DNA of 64,000 bases from Amycolatopsis japonica (lineage in GTDB: Bacteria > Actinomycetota > Actinomycetes > Mycobacteriales > Pseudonocardiaceae). Location of the stretch: NCBI RefSeq assembly GCF_000732925.1, contig NZ_CP008953.1, forward strand, positions 7,805,001 to 7,869,000, in the 5' to 3' direction. The notes beneath the pieces were generated by a model, which was given only the letters and a program-made list of their open reading frames with translations, searched no databases and was not told the origin of the DNA. Numbering within the stretch: the first letter of the stretch is position 1; every line of letters begins with the position of its first letter. A program made the position numbers and the translations under genes. Below are positions 49,210 through 57,604 of the stretch, one piece after another.

Positions 49210-50526
49210 ATGACCCGTCAGCTGCCCAAATCCATGCGGGCCAACGAGCGCCTCCACGCGATGATCCCCGGCGGGGCGCACACCTACGCCAAGGGTGACG
49301 ACCAGTATCCGGAGAATCTGGCGCCGGTCATCTCGCACGGGCTCGGCGCGCACGTCTGGGACGTCGACGGGAACGAATACATCGAGTACGGCTCGGGGCT
49401 GCGCGCGGTCAGCCTCGGGCACGTGCACCCCCGGGTGAGCGAAGCCGCCCACCGCGAGATCGACCGGGGAGCCAACTTCGCCCGTCCGTCCATTGTGGAG
49501 GAACGGGCGGCGACGAAGTTCCTCGAAACCGTGCCGACCGCCGAGATGGTCAAATTCGCCAAGAACGGCTCGGACGCCACCACGGCCGCGGTCAAGCTCG
49601 CCAGGGCGGCCACCGGCAGGCCGCTGGTGGCGATCTGCCGCGACCACGCGTTCTTCTCCATCGACGACTGGTTCATCGGCACCACCGCGATGTCTTCGGG
49701 TATCCCGGACGGGATCACCGATCTCACCGTGTCGTTCCCCTACGGCGACCTCTTGTCGACGGAACGGCTGCTGCGGGAGAACGCGGGCCGGATCGCCTGC
49801 CTGATCCTGGAGGCGTCCACCCAGCTCGAACCGCCCACCGGCTACCTCGTCGGCCTGCGGGAACTCGCCGACCGGTACGGCTGCGTGCTGATCTTCGACG
49901 AGATGATCACCGGTTTCCGCTGGTCCGAGGCCGGCGCGCAGGGGCTCTACGGGGTGACGCCGGACCTCTCGACGTTCGGCAAGGCTCTCGGCAACGGGTT
50001 CGCCGTCTCGGCGCTGGCCGGCAAACGCGAACTGATGGAGCTCGGCGGGCTGCGTACCGGCGAGGATCGCGTCTTCCTGCTGTCGACCACGCACGGCGCC
50101 GAGACGCATTCGCTGGCCGCCGCGATCGCGGTCATGGAGACCTACACCGAAGAAGGCATCGCCGCGCGGCTGCACGCGCTCGGCGACCGGCTCGCCGCCG
50201 GGGTCCGCGAAGTCGCGGACTCGGCCGGGGTCGGGGAACACGTCGTCGTGCGCGGCCGGGCGAGCAACCTCGTCTTCGCCACGCTCGACGCCGACAAGAA
50301 ACCGTCGCAGGACTACCGAACGTTGTTCCTGCGGCAACTGGTCACGGGCGGGGTCCTCGGGCCGTCTTTCGTGGTCAGCAGCGCGTTGTCCGAAGAAGAC
50401 ATCGACCGGACGGTCGAAGTGGTCTCGCAGGCCTGCCTCGTGTACCGCAAAGCGCTCGACGCGGATGATCCGGCGCCGTGGCTGGGTGGCCGTCCGGTGA
50501 AGCCGGTATTTCGGAGAAGGGTATGA
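49210..50526 (+). CDS. Class III aminotransferase, glutamate-1-semialdehyde aminomutase-like
   Basis: 438 residues. PLP-enzyme pattern: GGAHTYAKGDDQYPENLAPV, KNGSDATTAAVKLARAATGR, FDEMITGFRW and the PLP lysine in STFGKALGNGF. The similarity is to glutamate-1-semialdehyde 2,1-aminomutase, but the gene sits in a sugar operon, so it more likely aminates a keto sugar or another small molecule. The next gene overlaps by four bases (ATGA). Confidence 0.87.
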   Translation: MTRQLPKSMRANERLHAMIPGGAHTYAKGDDQYPENLAPVISHGLGAHVWDVDGNEYIEYGSGLRAVSLGHVHPRVSEAAHREIDRGANFARPSIVEERAATKFLETVPTAEMVKFAKNGSDATTAAVKLARAATGRPLVAICRDHAFFSIDDWFIGTTAMSSGIPDGITDLTVSFPYGDLLSTERLLRENAGRIACLILEASTQLEPPTGYLVGLRELADRYGCVLIFDEMITGFRWSEAGAQGLYGVTPDLSTFGKALGNGFAVSALAGKRELMELGGLRTGEDRVFLLSTTHGAETHSLAAAIAVMETYTEEGIAARLHALGDRLAAGVREVADSAGVGEHVVVRGRASNLVFATLDADKKPSQDYRTLFLRQLVTGGVLGPSFVVSSALSEEDIDRTVEVVSQACLVYRKALDADDPAPWLGGRPVKPVFRRRV

Positions 50527-52022
50527 GTTCAGGGATCGCACAGCGCTCGACCGGCACGCGCGTGCTCTACGCCGCGTTGTCCGTACTGCTGCTCCAGGTC
50601 GCCGTTGAGAACACAGCGGTGGCGTCCGAAGAGCCGACTCGAGGGGTGTGCGGCACGACCGTCGGCGTCCCTTCCGCCCCGGAAGGCGCCCAGGTCGTCG
50701 ATCCAGGCACCGATCTGACCGACAAGACCCGGTTCAGCCCGCCGGGCACCACGTTCTGGCTGTCACCGGGCGAGCACCACTTGAGCCCGGACCAGTTCGG
50801 CCAGGTGATGCCCAAGGACGGCAACGTCTATCTGGGCGCTCCGGGCGCCGTGCTCAACGGACGCGGGATCAACCGCGCGGCCTTCACCACCTCGGCCAAG
50901 GACGTGGTGATCCGCGGGCTGACCATCCGCGGTTTCGTCGCCGAACGCGACCAGGGCGTGGTCAACCACGACTCCGGCGAGCGCTGGACCATCGAAGGCA
51001 ACGTCATCGAGGACAACGACGGCGCCGGAATGATGACCGGATCCGGCCAGCGGGTGATCGGGAACTGCCTGCGGAACAACGGGCAGTACGGCATCAACGC
51101 CTACCGCTTCGGTGGCGGGCTGGCCGATCTGGTGATCGAGGGCAACGAGATCAGCGGGAACAACACCGGCGACTGGGAGACGAAGATCCCGGGCTGCGGC
51201 TGCAGCGGCGGCGCGAAGTTCTGGGCCGTGAACGGCGCCGACATCACCGGGAACTGGGTCCACCACAACCACGGTGTCGGGCTCTGGGCCGACACGAACA
51301 ACAACGACTTCCTCATCCAGGACAACCTGATCGAGGACAACGCGTCCGAGGGCCTGTTCTACGAGATCTCCTACAACCTGGAGCTGATCGGGAACACCTT
51401 CAACCGGAACGCGCTGGTGCAAGGCCGGAACCGGGCCGCCAAGGGCGACAACTTCCCGGTGGCGGCGGTGTACCTCAGCGAATCGGGCGGCGAGCCAAGA
51501 CTGCCCGCCCGGACCAGCCGCATCGACATCCGGGGCAACATGTTCTCCGACAACTGGTCGGGGATCACGCTGTGGGAGAACGCCGACCGGTTCTGCAACA
51601 GCCCGGCCAACACGTCCACGCTCTCGTGCACGGCGCTGGTCTCACCGACGTCCTCCTGCTCCGACCCGGGTATCGCGACCGAGCCGCTGTACGGCGACTG
51701 CCGCTGGAAGACCCAGCGCGTTTCGGTGCACGAGAACACCTTCGAATTCGACTCGTCGATGGAAGGCTGCCTCGGGATGTGCGGGCGGATGGCGGTGCTC
51801 TCGAACTACGGGACCTTCCCGGCCTGGTCGCCGTACCGGGGTGCCGTGATCTCGGAGGCGATCACCTTCCGGCAGGAGAACCGGTGGTACGACAACCAGT
51901 ACTACGGGCCGTGGACGTTCGTCGCCCACGACACCTCACGGCGGCTGACCGCGGCGCAGTGGCAGGCGGCGCCCTATCTGCAGGACACCTGCAGCGGCTT
52001 CGGAGAGACGGTGACCTGCTGA
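50523..52022 (+). CDS. Secreted right-handed beta-helix protein (paralogue 1)
   Basis: 499 residues from the ATG overlapping the aminotransferase stop. Sec signal (LYAALSVLLLQVAVENTAV). Parallel beta-helix (PbH1) repeats follow, e.g. VVIRGLTIRGFVAERDQGVV and LVIEGNEISGNNTGDWE. The block GCGCSGGAKFW starts at residue 224 (Cys225, Cys227), then WADTNNNDFLI, GITLWENADRFCNSPANTS and DCRWKTQRV. Similar architecture is found in polysaccharide lyases and epimerases. Same family as the 52037 and 57605 genes. Function unknown. Confidence 0.8.
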   Translation: MSSGIAQRSTGTRVLYAALSVLLLQVAVENTAVASEEPTRGVCGTTVGVPSAPEGAQVVDPGTDLTDKTRFSPPGTTFWLSPGEHHLSPDQFGQVMPKDGNVYLGAPGAVLNGRGINRAAFTTSAKDVVIRGLTIRGFVAERDQGVVNHDSGERWTIEGNVIEDNDGAGMMTGSGQRVIGNCLRNNGQYGINAYRFGGGLADLVIEGNEISGNNTGDWETKIPGCGCSGGAKFWAVNGADITGNWVHHNHGVGLWADTNNNDFLIQDNLIEDNASEGLFYEISYNLELIGNTFNRNALVQGRNRAAKGDNFPVAAVYLSESGGEPRLPARTSRIDIRGNMFSDNWSGITLWENADRFCNSPANTSTLSCTALVSPTSSCSDPGIATEPLYGDCRWKTQRVSVHENTFEFDSSMEGCLGMCGRMAVLSNYGTFPAWSPYRGAVISEAITFRQENRWYDNQYYGPWTFVAHDTSRRLTAAQWQAAPYLQDTCSGFGETVTC

Positions 52023-52036
52023 AACTTCACCTGTAA

Positions 52037-53515
52037 GTGTCCGTCTGGGACGGTCCATTCTGGCTTACCGTTGCCTTTGTGCCCGCGTTCCTGATTGTTC
52101 TGATGCTGATCGCGACAGGAGTCGTCCCGGCTTCGGCGGCTCCTGTCGCGGCCTGCGCCGCGGGACCGGTGAGCCCGGGGAAACCGGACGGCGCCGTGGT
52201 CGTCTCCCCGGGAACGGACCTTTCCGCGAAGACCCGCGAACTCCCGGCCGGCACGACGTTCTGGCTGACCGACGGCAAGCACACGCTGGGCCCGGACGAG
52301 TTCGGGCAGATCATCCCCAAGGACGGCAACGCCTACCTCGGCGCCCCCGGTGCCGTGCTGGACGGCGGCGGCGTCAACCGCTACGCGTTCACCCAGCAGG
52401 CTCGCGACGTCGTCATCCGCGGCCTCACGATCCGCGGTTTCGCGGCCCCGCGCGATCAGGGCGTGGTGAACCACGACTCTGGTGAACACTGGACCATCGA
52501 GGGCAACACGATCGAGGACAACCGCGGCGCCGCGATGATGGCGGGGCCGCGTCAGGAGATCCTCCGGAACTGCCTGCGGAACAACGGGCAGTACGGCATC
52601 AACGCGTACCGGGCGGGCGACGGGATCACCGGGCTGCTCGTCGAGGGCAACGAGATCACCGGCAACAACACCGACGACTGGGAGACGAAGGAACCCGGCT
52701 GCGGCTGCACCGGCGGCGCGAAATTCTGGGCGGTGGACGGCGCAGACATCCGCGGCAACTGGGTGCACCACAACCACGGCGCCGGACTGTGGGCGGACAC
52801 GAACAACAACGACTTCCTCATCGAGGACAACCTGATCGAGGACAACGAGGCGGAGGCGTTGTTCTACGAGATCTCCTACAACGTCGTGGTCCGCGGGAAC
52901 ACCTTCCGCCGGAACACGCTCGTGCAGGGCCGGGCTTTCGCTGCACGCGGCGACGACTTCCCGGTCGGGACCGTGTACATCTCGGAGTCCGGCGGTGAGC
53001 CGCGGGTGCGGGCCCGGACTTCGCTGGTGGAGATCGTCGACAACGTCTTCGAGGACAACTGGTCCGGAATCACCCTGTGGGAGAACGCGGACCGCTTCTG
53101 CAACAGCCCGGCGAACACGTCCTCCGGCTCTTGCACGCTTCTCGTCCCTTCGGTCTCTTCGTGTTCCGCGCCGGGCATTTCATCGCGTCCGCTGTATGAC
53201 GACTGCCGGTGGAAGACGCAGCGGGTTTCGATCCACGGCAACAAGTTCTCCCACGGGCCTTCGTGCTCGGGGTATTGCGGGCGGATGGCGCTTTTGGCGA
53301 ACTTCGGGACTTATCCGGAGTGGTCGCCTTATCGGGGTTCTTCCGTTTCGGACGCGGTGACGTTCCGGCAGGAGAACCGGTGGTATGACAACGCTTATTC
53401 GGGTGGGTGGCGGTTCGTGGTTCATGACACTTCGCGGACTGTGGGGGTTTCGGGGTGGCAGGGGGCTCCTTACTCGCAGGATGCTTGCAGTTCTTTTGGG
53501 GACGGTGGGTGCTGA
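52037..53515 (+). CDS. Secreted right-handed beta-helix protein (paralogue 2)
   Basis: 492 residues from the GTG at 52037; a start inside the signal region is possible. N-terminal Sec signal (FVPAFLIVLMLIATGVV ending in ASA). The mature part is alignable along its length with the upstream paralogue: DQGVVNHDSGEHWTIEGNTI, the GCGCTGG block at residue 221 (Cys222, Cys224), ADTNNNDFLIEDNLIEDN and WENADRFCNSPANTSSGSC. It ends 15 bp before a 51-bp palindrome. Tandem duplication in the operon is evident. Function unknown. Confidence 0.8.
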   Translation: MSVWDGPFWLTVAFVPAFLIVLMLIATGVVPASAAPVAACAAGPVSPGKPDGAVVVSPGTDLSAKTRELPAGTTFWLTDGKHTLGPDEFGQIIPKDGNAYLGAPGAVLDGGGVNRYAFTQQARDVVIRGLTIRGFAAPRDQGVVNHDSGEHWTIEGNTIEDNRGAAMMAGPRQEILRNCLRNNGQYGINAYRAGDGITGLLVEGNEITGNNTDDWETKEPGCGCTGGAKFWAVDGADIRGNWVHHNHGAGLWADTNNNDFLIEDNLIEDNEAEALFYEISYNVVVRGNTFRRNTLVQGRAFAARGDDFPVGTVYISESGGEPRVRARTSLVEIVDNVFEDNWSGITLWENADRFCNSPANTSSGSCTLLVPSVSSCSAPGISSRPLYDDCRWKTQRVSIHGNKFSHGPSCSGYCGRMALLANFGTYPEWSPYRGSSVSDAVTFRQENRWYDNAYSGGWRFVVHDTSRTVGVSGWQGAPYSQDACSSFGDGGC

Positions 53516-53529
53516 GCGGTCCGCGGGGC

Positions 53530-53580
53530 GCGAGCGTGGAGGATTTGGGACGTTGAACGTCCCAAATCCTCCACGCTCGC
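53530..53580. repeat. Perfect 51-bp palindrome at the end of the plus glycan operon
   Basis: Two 25-nt arms match with no mismatch around a central G at 53555. The arms contain GCGAGCGTGGAGGATTTGG. It starts 14 bp after the beta-helix stop codon, so it can end the operon, but the arms are longer than an intrinsic terminator needs and no T-tract follows. Confidence 0.88.
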
Positions 53581-53641
53581 AAAGAAATAGTCGGGACCGG
53601 ACCTTTCACGCACTCTGAAGAGCAGAACTGTCGGTAGCCCG

Positions 53642-54601
53642 GTGCATGGTGATCGAATGCAACGAGGAACCTGGTCGACCGACCCGATGCTCACTCAAGG
53701 CCCGATGGTGGTTCGTGCGGCTGCGCTCATAGCCGCCGGCGTGCCGGGCAGGACCATTTCACGCCGGTGCGCTTCCGGCGGACCTTGGCAACGCCTCCTA
53801 CCGGGAGTTGTTCTGCTCCACAATGGAGAGCCCACCGACGGGCAGCTACTCCAGGCGGCGCTCCTCCACGGCCGCGAGAGCGCGATCCTGACCGGCCTAT
53901 GGGCCCTCCGTCGTCATGGCCTGGAGAGGCCACCGCCGCCACAGGACGTACATATCCTGGTGCCGGCCGATCGCAGGATCGCCACGACGGGGTTCGTCCA
54001 CGTCGAACGAACCCGCCATCCGCCGCGGCCCCACTTCCGCGGCGATCTCCCCGTCGCCCCCGTCCCCCGAGCCGTCATCGACGCCGCTCGAAGACTCACC
54101 GACGAAGACGAGATCCAGGCGATGATGGCCGAGTCCGTCCAACGCCGGTTCTGCACCACCGACATGCTCACCCACGAACTGGACCAAGCGGGTCGAACCG
54201 GCACCGCACTACCGAGAAGGGCCATGACCCCGCTTCTCGCCGGAGCGAGATCCGTGGCCGAGGCCGACGCTTGGCGGCTCTGGCGAAGATCCGGCCTCCC
54301 GCCGGGCCACTGGAACGTCCCGGTCTTCGACGCCAACGGCAACTACATCGCCACTCCGGACTTCTGGTGCGACAAGTGCGCCTTCGCCTGGGAGATCGAT
54401 TCCTACCGCCACCACGCCGACCTCTACGGTCATCGCGCCACCGTCGCACGCAACGCCCGTTATGTCGCCGCGGGGATCGTCGTGCTCCAGACGTTGCCGT
54501 CCCGGCTACGAACCGAGCCGGCGCAGGTCGAGCACGAGTTGTTGGCCGCGTTCCGGACGGCACAGGCGCGGCCCCGGCCGAACGTCAAGCTGGCCGCGTG
54601 A
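53642..54601 (+). CDS. AbiEi-like antitoxin domain plus DUF559-like nuclease fold protein
   Basis: 319 residues (ATG at 53642; 53657 is an alternative). The first half has an AbiEi-like winged-helix pattern: AAALIAAGVPGRTISRRCAS, LLPGVVLL, ILTGLWALRRHGL. The C-terminal part resembles DUF559/Vsr endonucleases: ARSVAEADAWRLW, VFDANGNYIATPDFWC, FAWEIDSYRHHADLYGH. It is an orphan between the two glycan operons, and overlaps the PAP2 gene by 17 bp at its 3' end. No adjacent toxin is seen. Domain calls are from pattern only. Confidence 0.72.
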   Translation: MHGDRMQRGTWSTDPMLTQGPMVVRAAALIAAGVPGRTISRRCASGGPWQRLLPGVVLLHNGEPTDGQLLQAALLHGRESAILTGLWALRRHGLERPPPPQDVHILVPADRRIATTGFVHVERTRHPPRPHFRGDLPVAPVPRAVIDAARRLTDEDEIQAMMAESVQRRFCTTDMLTHELDQAGRTGTALPRRAMTPLLAGARSVAEADAWRLWRRSGLPPGHWNVPVFDANGNYIATPDFWCDKCAFAWEIDSYRHHADLYGHRATVARNARYVAAGIVVLQTLPSRLRTEPAQVEHELLAAFRTAQARPRPNVKLAA

Positions 54602-55220
54602 ACCGGTCCACCGCCCACCCCACCACCGGCACCACCGCGACAGCGACCCCGAAGCCCCCGAACGTGTCCGTCGGATAGTGCGCCCCCAGCGCCACCTCGG
54701 CCCACCCCATCGCGAGCCCCGCGAAAGCGATCAGCCCCACCAGCACCGAAGCGCCGCCGACCGGTCCGAGCCCGCGCACGTCGACCACCAGCAACCCCAC
54801 GACGGTCGCGACGGTCACCGCGAAGGCCGTGTGCCCGCTCGGATACGACAGGAACTCGCCGTGGATCAGCCTGCCGACCAGGGGTTTCAGCCCGGTGGTC
54901 AGCGCCACCGTCACCGCGCTCGCGGCCACCATCAGGATCGCGATCCGCTGCCGCCGGTGCCGCAGGCACAGCCAGCCGAACAGGGCGATCACCACGACCG
55001 CGCCCACCGGTTCCCCCGCGAAGTCGATGGCGGTCGCCAGGTACCAGAGCGGGCCCTCGACGCGGTCGACGACGGGGAGCACGAGGGCATCCAGTCCGGC
55101 GGTGTGCGAACTACCGGCGTAGCGCAGGCCGAGGACGACGGCGACGACGAAGCCGAAGGCGCCCAGGGTCCAGAGCGGGATTCGCGCCCGCGGCGGGATC
55201 GCGGGCGGGCCGGTGATCAC
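54585..55220 (-). CDS. PAP2-family phosphatase (undecaprenyl-pyrophosphatase-like)
   Basis: 211 residues from the GTG at 55220, which overlaps the GT4 stop by four bases. Membrane helices flank the PAP2 motifs: KPLVGRLIHGEFLSYPSGHT contains K......RP-like and PSGH, and the third motif is GAHYPTDTFGG. It could recycle undecaprenyl pyrophosphate or dephosphorylate a lipid intermediate in glycan export. It is the last gene of the minus operon. Confidence 0.87.
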   Translation of the reverse strand: MITGPPAIPPRARIPLWTLGAFGFVVAVVLGLRYAGSSHTAGLDALVLPVVDRVEGPLWYLATAIDFAGEPVGAVVVIALFGWLCLRHRRQRIAILMVAASAVTVALTTGLKPLVGRLIHGEFLSYPSGHTAFAVTVATVVGLLVVDVRGLGPVGGASVLVGLIAFAGLAMGWAEVALGAHYPTDTFGGFGVAVAVVPVVGWAVDRFTRPA

Positions 55221-56398
55221 GCGTCGATCGCTGCCTGGTAGCCGCCGACCAGCCGTTCGAGACCGACCTTCGGCGTGAACTCCTGCTCGTACACCAGCCG
55301 CGCCGCCCAGCCCATCTCCTGGTTCCGTTCGGCGTCGCCGACGATCTCCCGCAGGCGGGCCGCGAGCGACTCGGGGTTCCCGGGTTCGTGCAGCAGGCCG
55401 GTCACGCCGTCCTCGACGAGTTCGCGGAAGGCGCCGTGGGCCGCGGCGACGGTGGGGACGCCGGCGGCCATCGCTTCGACCACGACCAGCCCGAACGCCT
55501 CCAGCCATTCGGACGGGGCGATGACGGCGTTCGAGCGGACGATCAGGTCTTGACACTCCACTTTGGACTGAAGGCCGACGTAGCGGACGTCGTCGCGGCC
55601 GTGGGCCCAGCGCGCGACCTCGTCCTGCATCGGGCCGGTGCCGGCGATCACCAGCGGCGGCAGCGGACCACCCGCAGCGGCGAGCTGATCCCAGGCCTTC
55701 ATCAGCAGGCCGATGCCCTTTTCTTCGGTGATCCGGCCGAGGAACAGCAGGTGCTCTCCCGCGCCCTTGCGCGTCTTGCCCGGGTCGGTGACGTAGTTGT
55801 ACTTCACCGCGAGCCGGTCGGCCGGCATCCCGGCGGCGATCAGGATCTCGCGTTGCGCGCGTGAGATGCAGAAGAACTTCGAGACGCCGGACCACCAGCG
55901 GTTGCGGTTCAGCATCATGCTCGCCGCCATCGGCACGGTCGCGAGCCCCGAACCGCGGTAGCACCCGTGCCGCACCGCCGGGATCGGCTTGCGTCCCACG
56001 CAGTCGGTGCAGATGTAACCCTCGCGGTACAGCGTGCCGGGCGGGCAGATCAGCGTGTAGTTGTGCACGGTCGCGACCGTCGGCACCCCGGCGTCCGCGC
56101 AAGCGGCCAGCACGGACGGCGAAAGCAGCGGGAACGTGTTGTGGATGTGGACGACGTCCGGCCGGTCGTCGGCGAGGCGCCGGGCCAGTTCCGCGCGCAC
56201 GGCCCGGTTCCACGGCACCTGCAGCGGGACGACGGCCTTGCGCGACAGCGACATCTCCGCGATGTCGTCGCTGCGCCGCTCGAACAGGTCCACCTCGTGC
56301 CCGGCCTCGGCCAGCAGCGCGGTCTCCTGGTCGACGACGTTGTTCTCGCCGCTCGGCTGCTCGGATCGGTACCGGTTGTGGATCACGAGGACCTTCAC
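55217..56398 (-). CDS. Family 4 glycosyltransferase
   Basis: 393 residues. GT-B fold: KVLVIHNRYRSEQPSGENNV (phosphate-loop region), PDVVHIHNTFPLLS, LLFLGRITEEKGI, SEWLEAFGLVVVEAMAAGVP (the E.EGFGL..lEAmA.G.P motif). A cysteine-containing loop, GYICTDCVGRKPIPAVRHGC, occurs in a GT4 subset. It transfers sugars to the glycan. It overlaps the PAP2 and O-antigen ligase-like genes by four bases each. Confidence 0.92.
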   Translation of the reverse strand: MKVLVIHNRYRSEQPSGENNVVDQETALLAEAGHEVDLFERRSDDIAEMSLSRKAVVPLQVPWNRAVRAELARRLADDRPDVVHIHNTFPLLSPSVLAACADAGVPTVATVHNYTLICPPGTLYREGYICTDCVGRKPIPAVRHGCYRGSGLATVPMAASMMLNRNRWWSGVSKFFCISRAQREILIAAGMPADRLAVKYNYVTDPGKTRKGAGEHLLFLGRITEEKGIGLLMKAWDQLAAAGGPLPPLVIAGTGPMQDEVARWAHGRDDVRYVGLQSKVECQDLIVRSNAVIAPSEWLEAFGLVVVEAMAAGVPTVAAAHGAFRELVEDGVTGLLHEPGNPESLAARLREIVGDAERNQEMGWAARLVYEQEFTPKVGLERLVGGYQAAIDA

Positions 56399-57603
56399 AC
56401 GGGCTCCTTGGAAAGCTCAGGGTCGCTTCGTACCAGCAGCGATGCGGCCAAGGCCAGGTGCAGCAGGTACGGCGACGCGTCGCCGAGGCCCGCCTCGGTG
56501 TAGGAGGCGGAAAGACAGTAGGTGATCAGGAAGATCGCGCAGGCCCTGGCTGGCGACGGCGGCCGCAGCACCGCGACCACGACCAGCACCAGCAGGAAGG
56601 CGGCCACGATCGCGATCCCGACATAGCCCTGCTCGTGGTAGACGGCGAGCCAGCTGCTGTCGATCGGGAGCCCGTCGTAGGACTTGTCGGTCAGCCCGAC
56701 GCCGAACAGGTACTCCAGCGTCGTCCGCGGCGCGTCGAGCAGCGCGTCCCACACCTTCGCGCGGCCGGTGAGGCTGGAGAAGTTCTCCTCGGACTGCCCT
56801 CGCAGGAACCAGGTCTGCAGCAGCCCGCCCAGCGCCACCACGCAGAACACCCCGGCGAGGACCAGCCCGGTGAACACCTTGCGCGCGCGGGCGCTGGACA
56901 TCCACTGCGACATCAGCGCCACCACGGTCCCGGCCACCAGGCCGAGCATCGCGGTGCGGGTGTGGGTCAGCAGCAGGACCGCGAACGACGGCACGATGAC
57001 CACCAGCGCGTTCCGCCGCTCCAGTTTCCCGCCGAGCCACAGCAGCACCGTGAGGCCGATGACGATGGCCGCGTACTGGCCGACCTGCGGCGGCGTCAGC
57101 GGCCACAGCGTGCCGGTGAGCCGTCCGCCGTATTCGAACGGCAGCGCGTTGCCCGGGCCCAGCGCGAGCCCGATCACCACCGTCACCAGCACCACGCCGT
57201 AGGCCCGGATATGCGTGCGGACGAGGTCGAGGCCGCCGTTCCACCAGCGGGTCAGCAACCACAAGGTGCTGATGAACAGCGCGAACCGGAAGCAGCGGAA
57301 CAGCGCGCCGAAGCCGCCTTCCAGGTTCAGGCTCGCGACCACGCTCAGCACCAGCAGCACCGTGAGCAGGAAGAGATAGGCGCTCGGCCTGATCTTCAGC
57401 CGGGCGTTCAGCGCGAGCGCGATCACGAACGCGGCGCCCAGCGCGCCCATGGTGATCAGCTGGCTGACCGACCTCGGCAGCGGGATGACGGTCTTCGCGC
57501 CCGTCGAGCCCAGCGTGTTGATGATCAGCAACGTCCAGGCGATGCCGACCGCCTTCGGGGTGCTGCGGATCTCCACCGCCGGACGGACCGCGGGTTCGAG
57601 CAT
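56395..57603 (-). CDS. O-antigen ligase/polymerase-like membrane protein
   Basis: 402 residues from the ATG at 57603, with GGGAGG eight bases upstream; the longer start lies in the 3' end of the upstream gene. About ten hydrophobic helices and one long external loop. This is the Wzy/WaaL-like pattern that polymerises or ligates undecaprenyl-linked glycans on the outside of the membrane. Sequence conservation in the family is low, so the assignment rests on topology and context. Confidence 0.75.
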   Translation of the reverse strand: MLEPAVRPAVEIRSTPKAVGIAWTLLIINTLGSTGAKTVIPLPRSVSQLITMGALGAAFVIALALNARLKIRPSAYLFLLTVLLVLSVVASLNLEGGFGALFRCFRFALFISTLWLLTRWWNGGLDLVRTHIRAYGVVLVTVVIGLALGPGNALPFEYGGRLTGTLWPLTPPQVGQYAAIVIGLTVLLWLGGKLERRNALVVIVPSFAVLLLTHTRTAMLGLVAGTVVALMSQWMSSARARKVFTGLVLAGVFCVVALGGLLQTWFLRGQSEENFSSLTGRAKVWDALLDAPRTTLEYLFGVGLTDKSYDGLPIDSSWLAVYHEQGYVGIAIVAAFLLVLVVVAVLRPPSPARACAIFLITYCLSASYTEAGLGDASPYLLHLALAASLLVRSDPELSKEPV

Positions 57604-57604
57604 G

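Noticed and set aside
40277..50526. Aminoglycoside or other antibiotic cluster
   Set aside because: BtrH-like and sugar genes could suggest it, but the flippase, polymerase-like protein, pyruvyl transferase, GT2, GT4 and exported beta-helix proteins fit a surface glycan better, and no antibiotic core or resistance gene is present.
53530..53580. Insertion sequence end
   Set aside because: No transposase, direct repeats or target duplication were visible near the palindrome.
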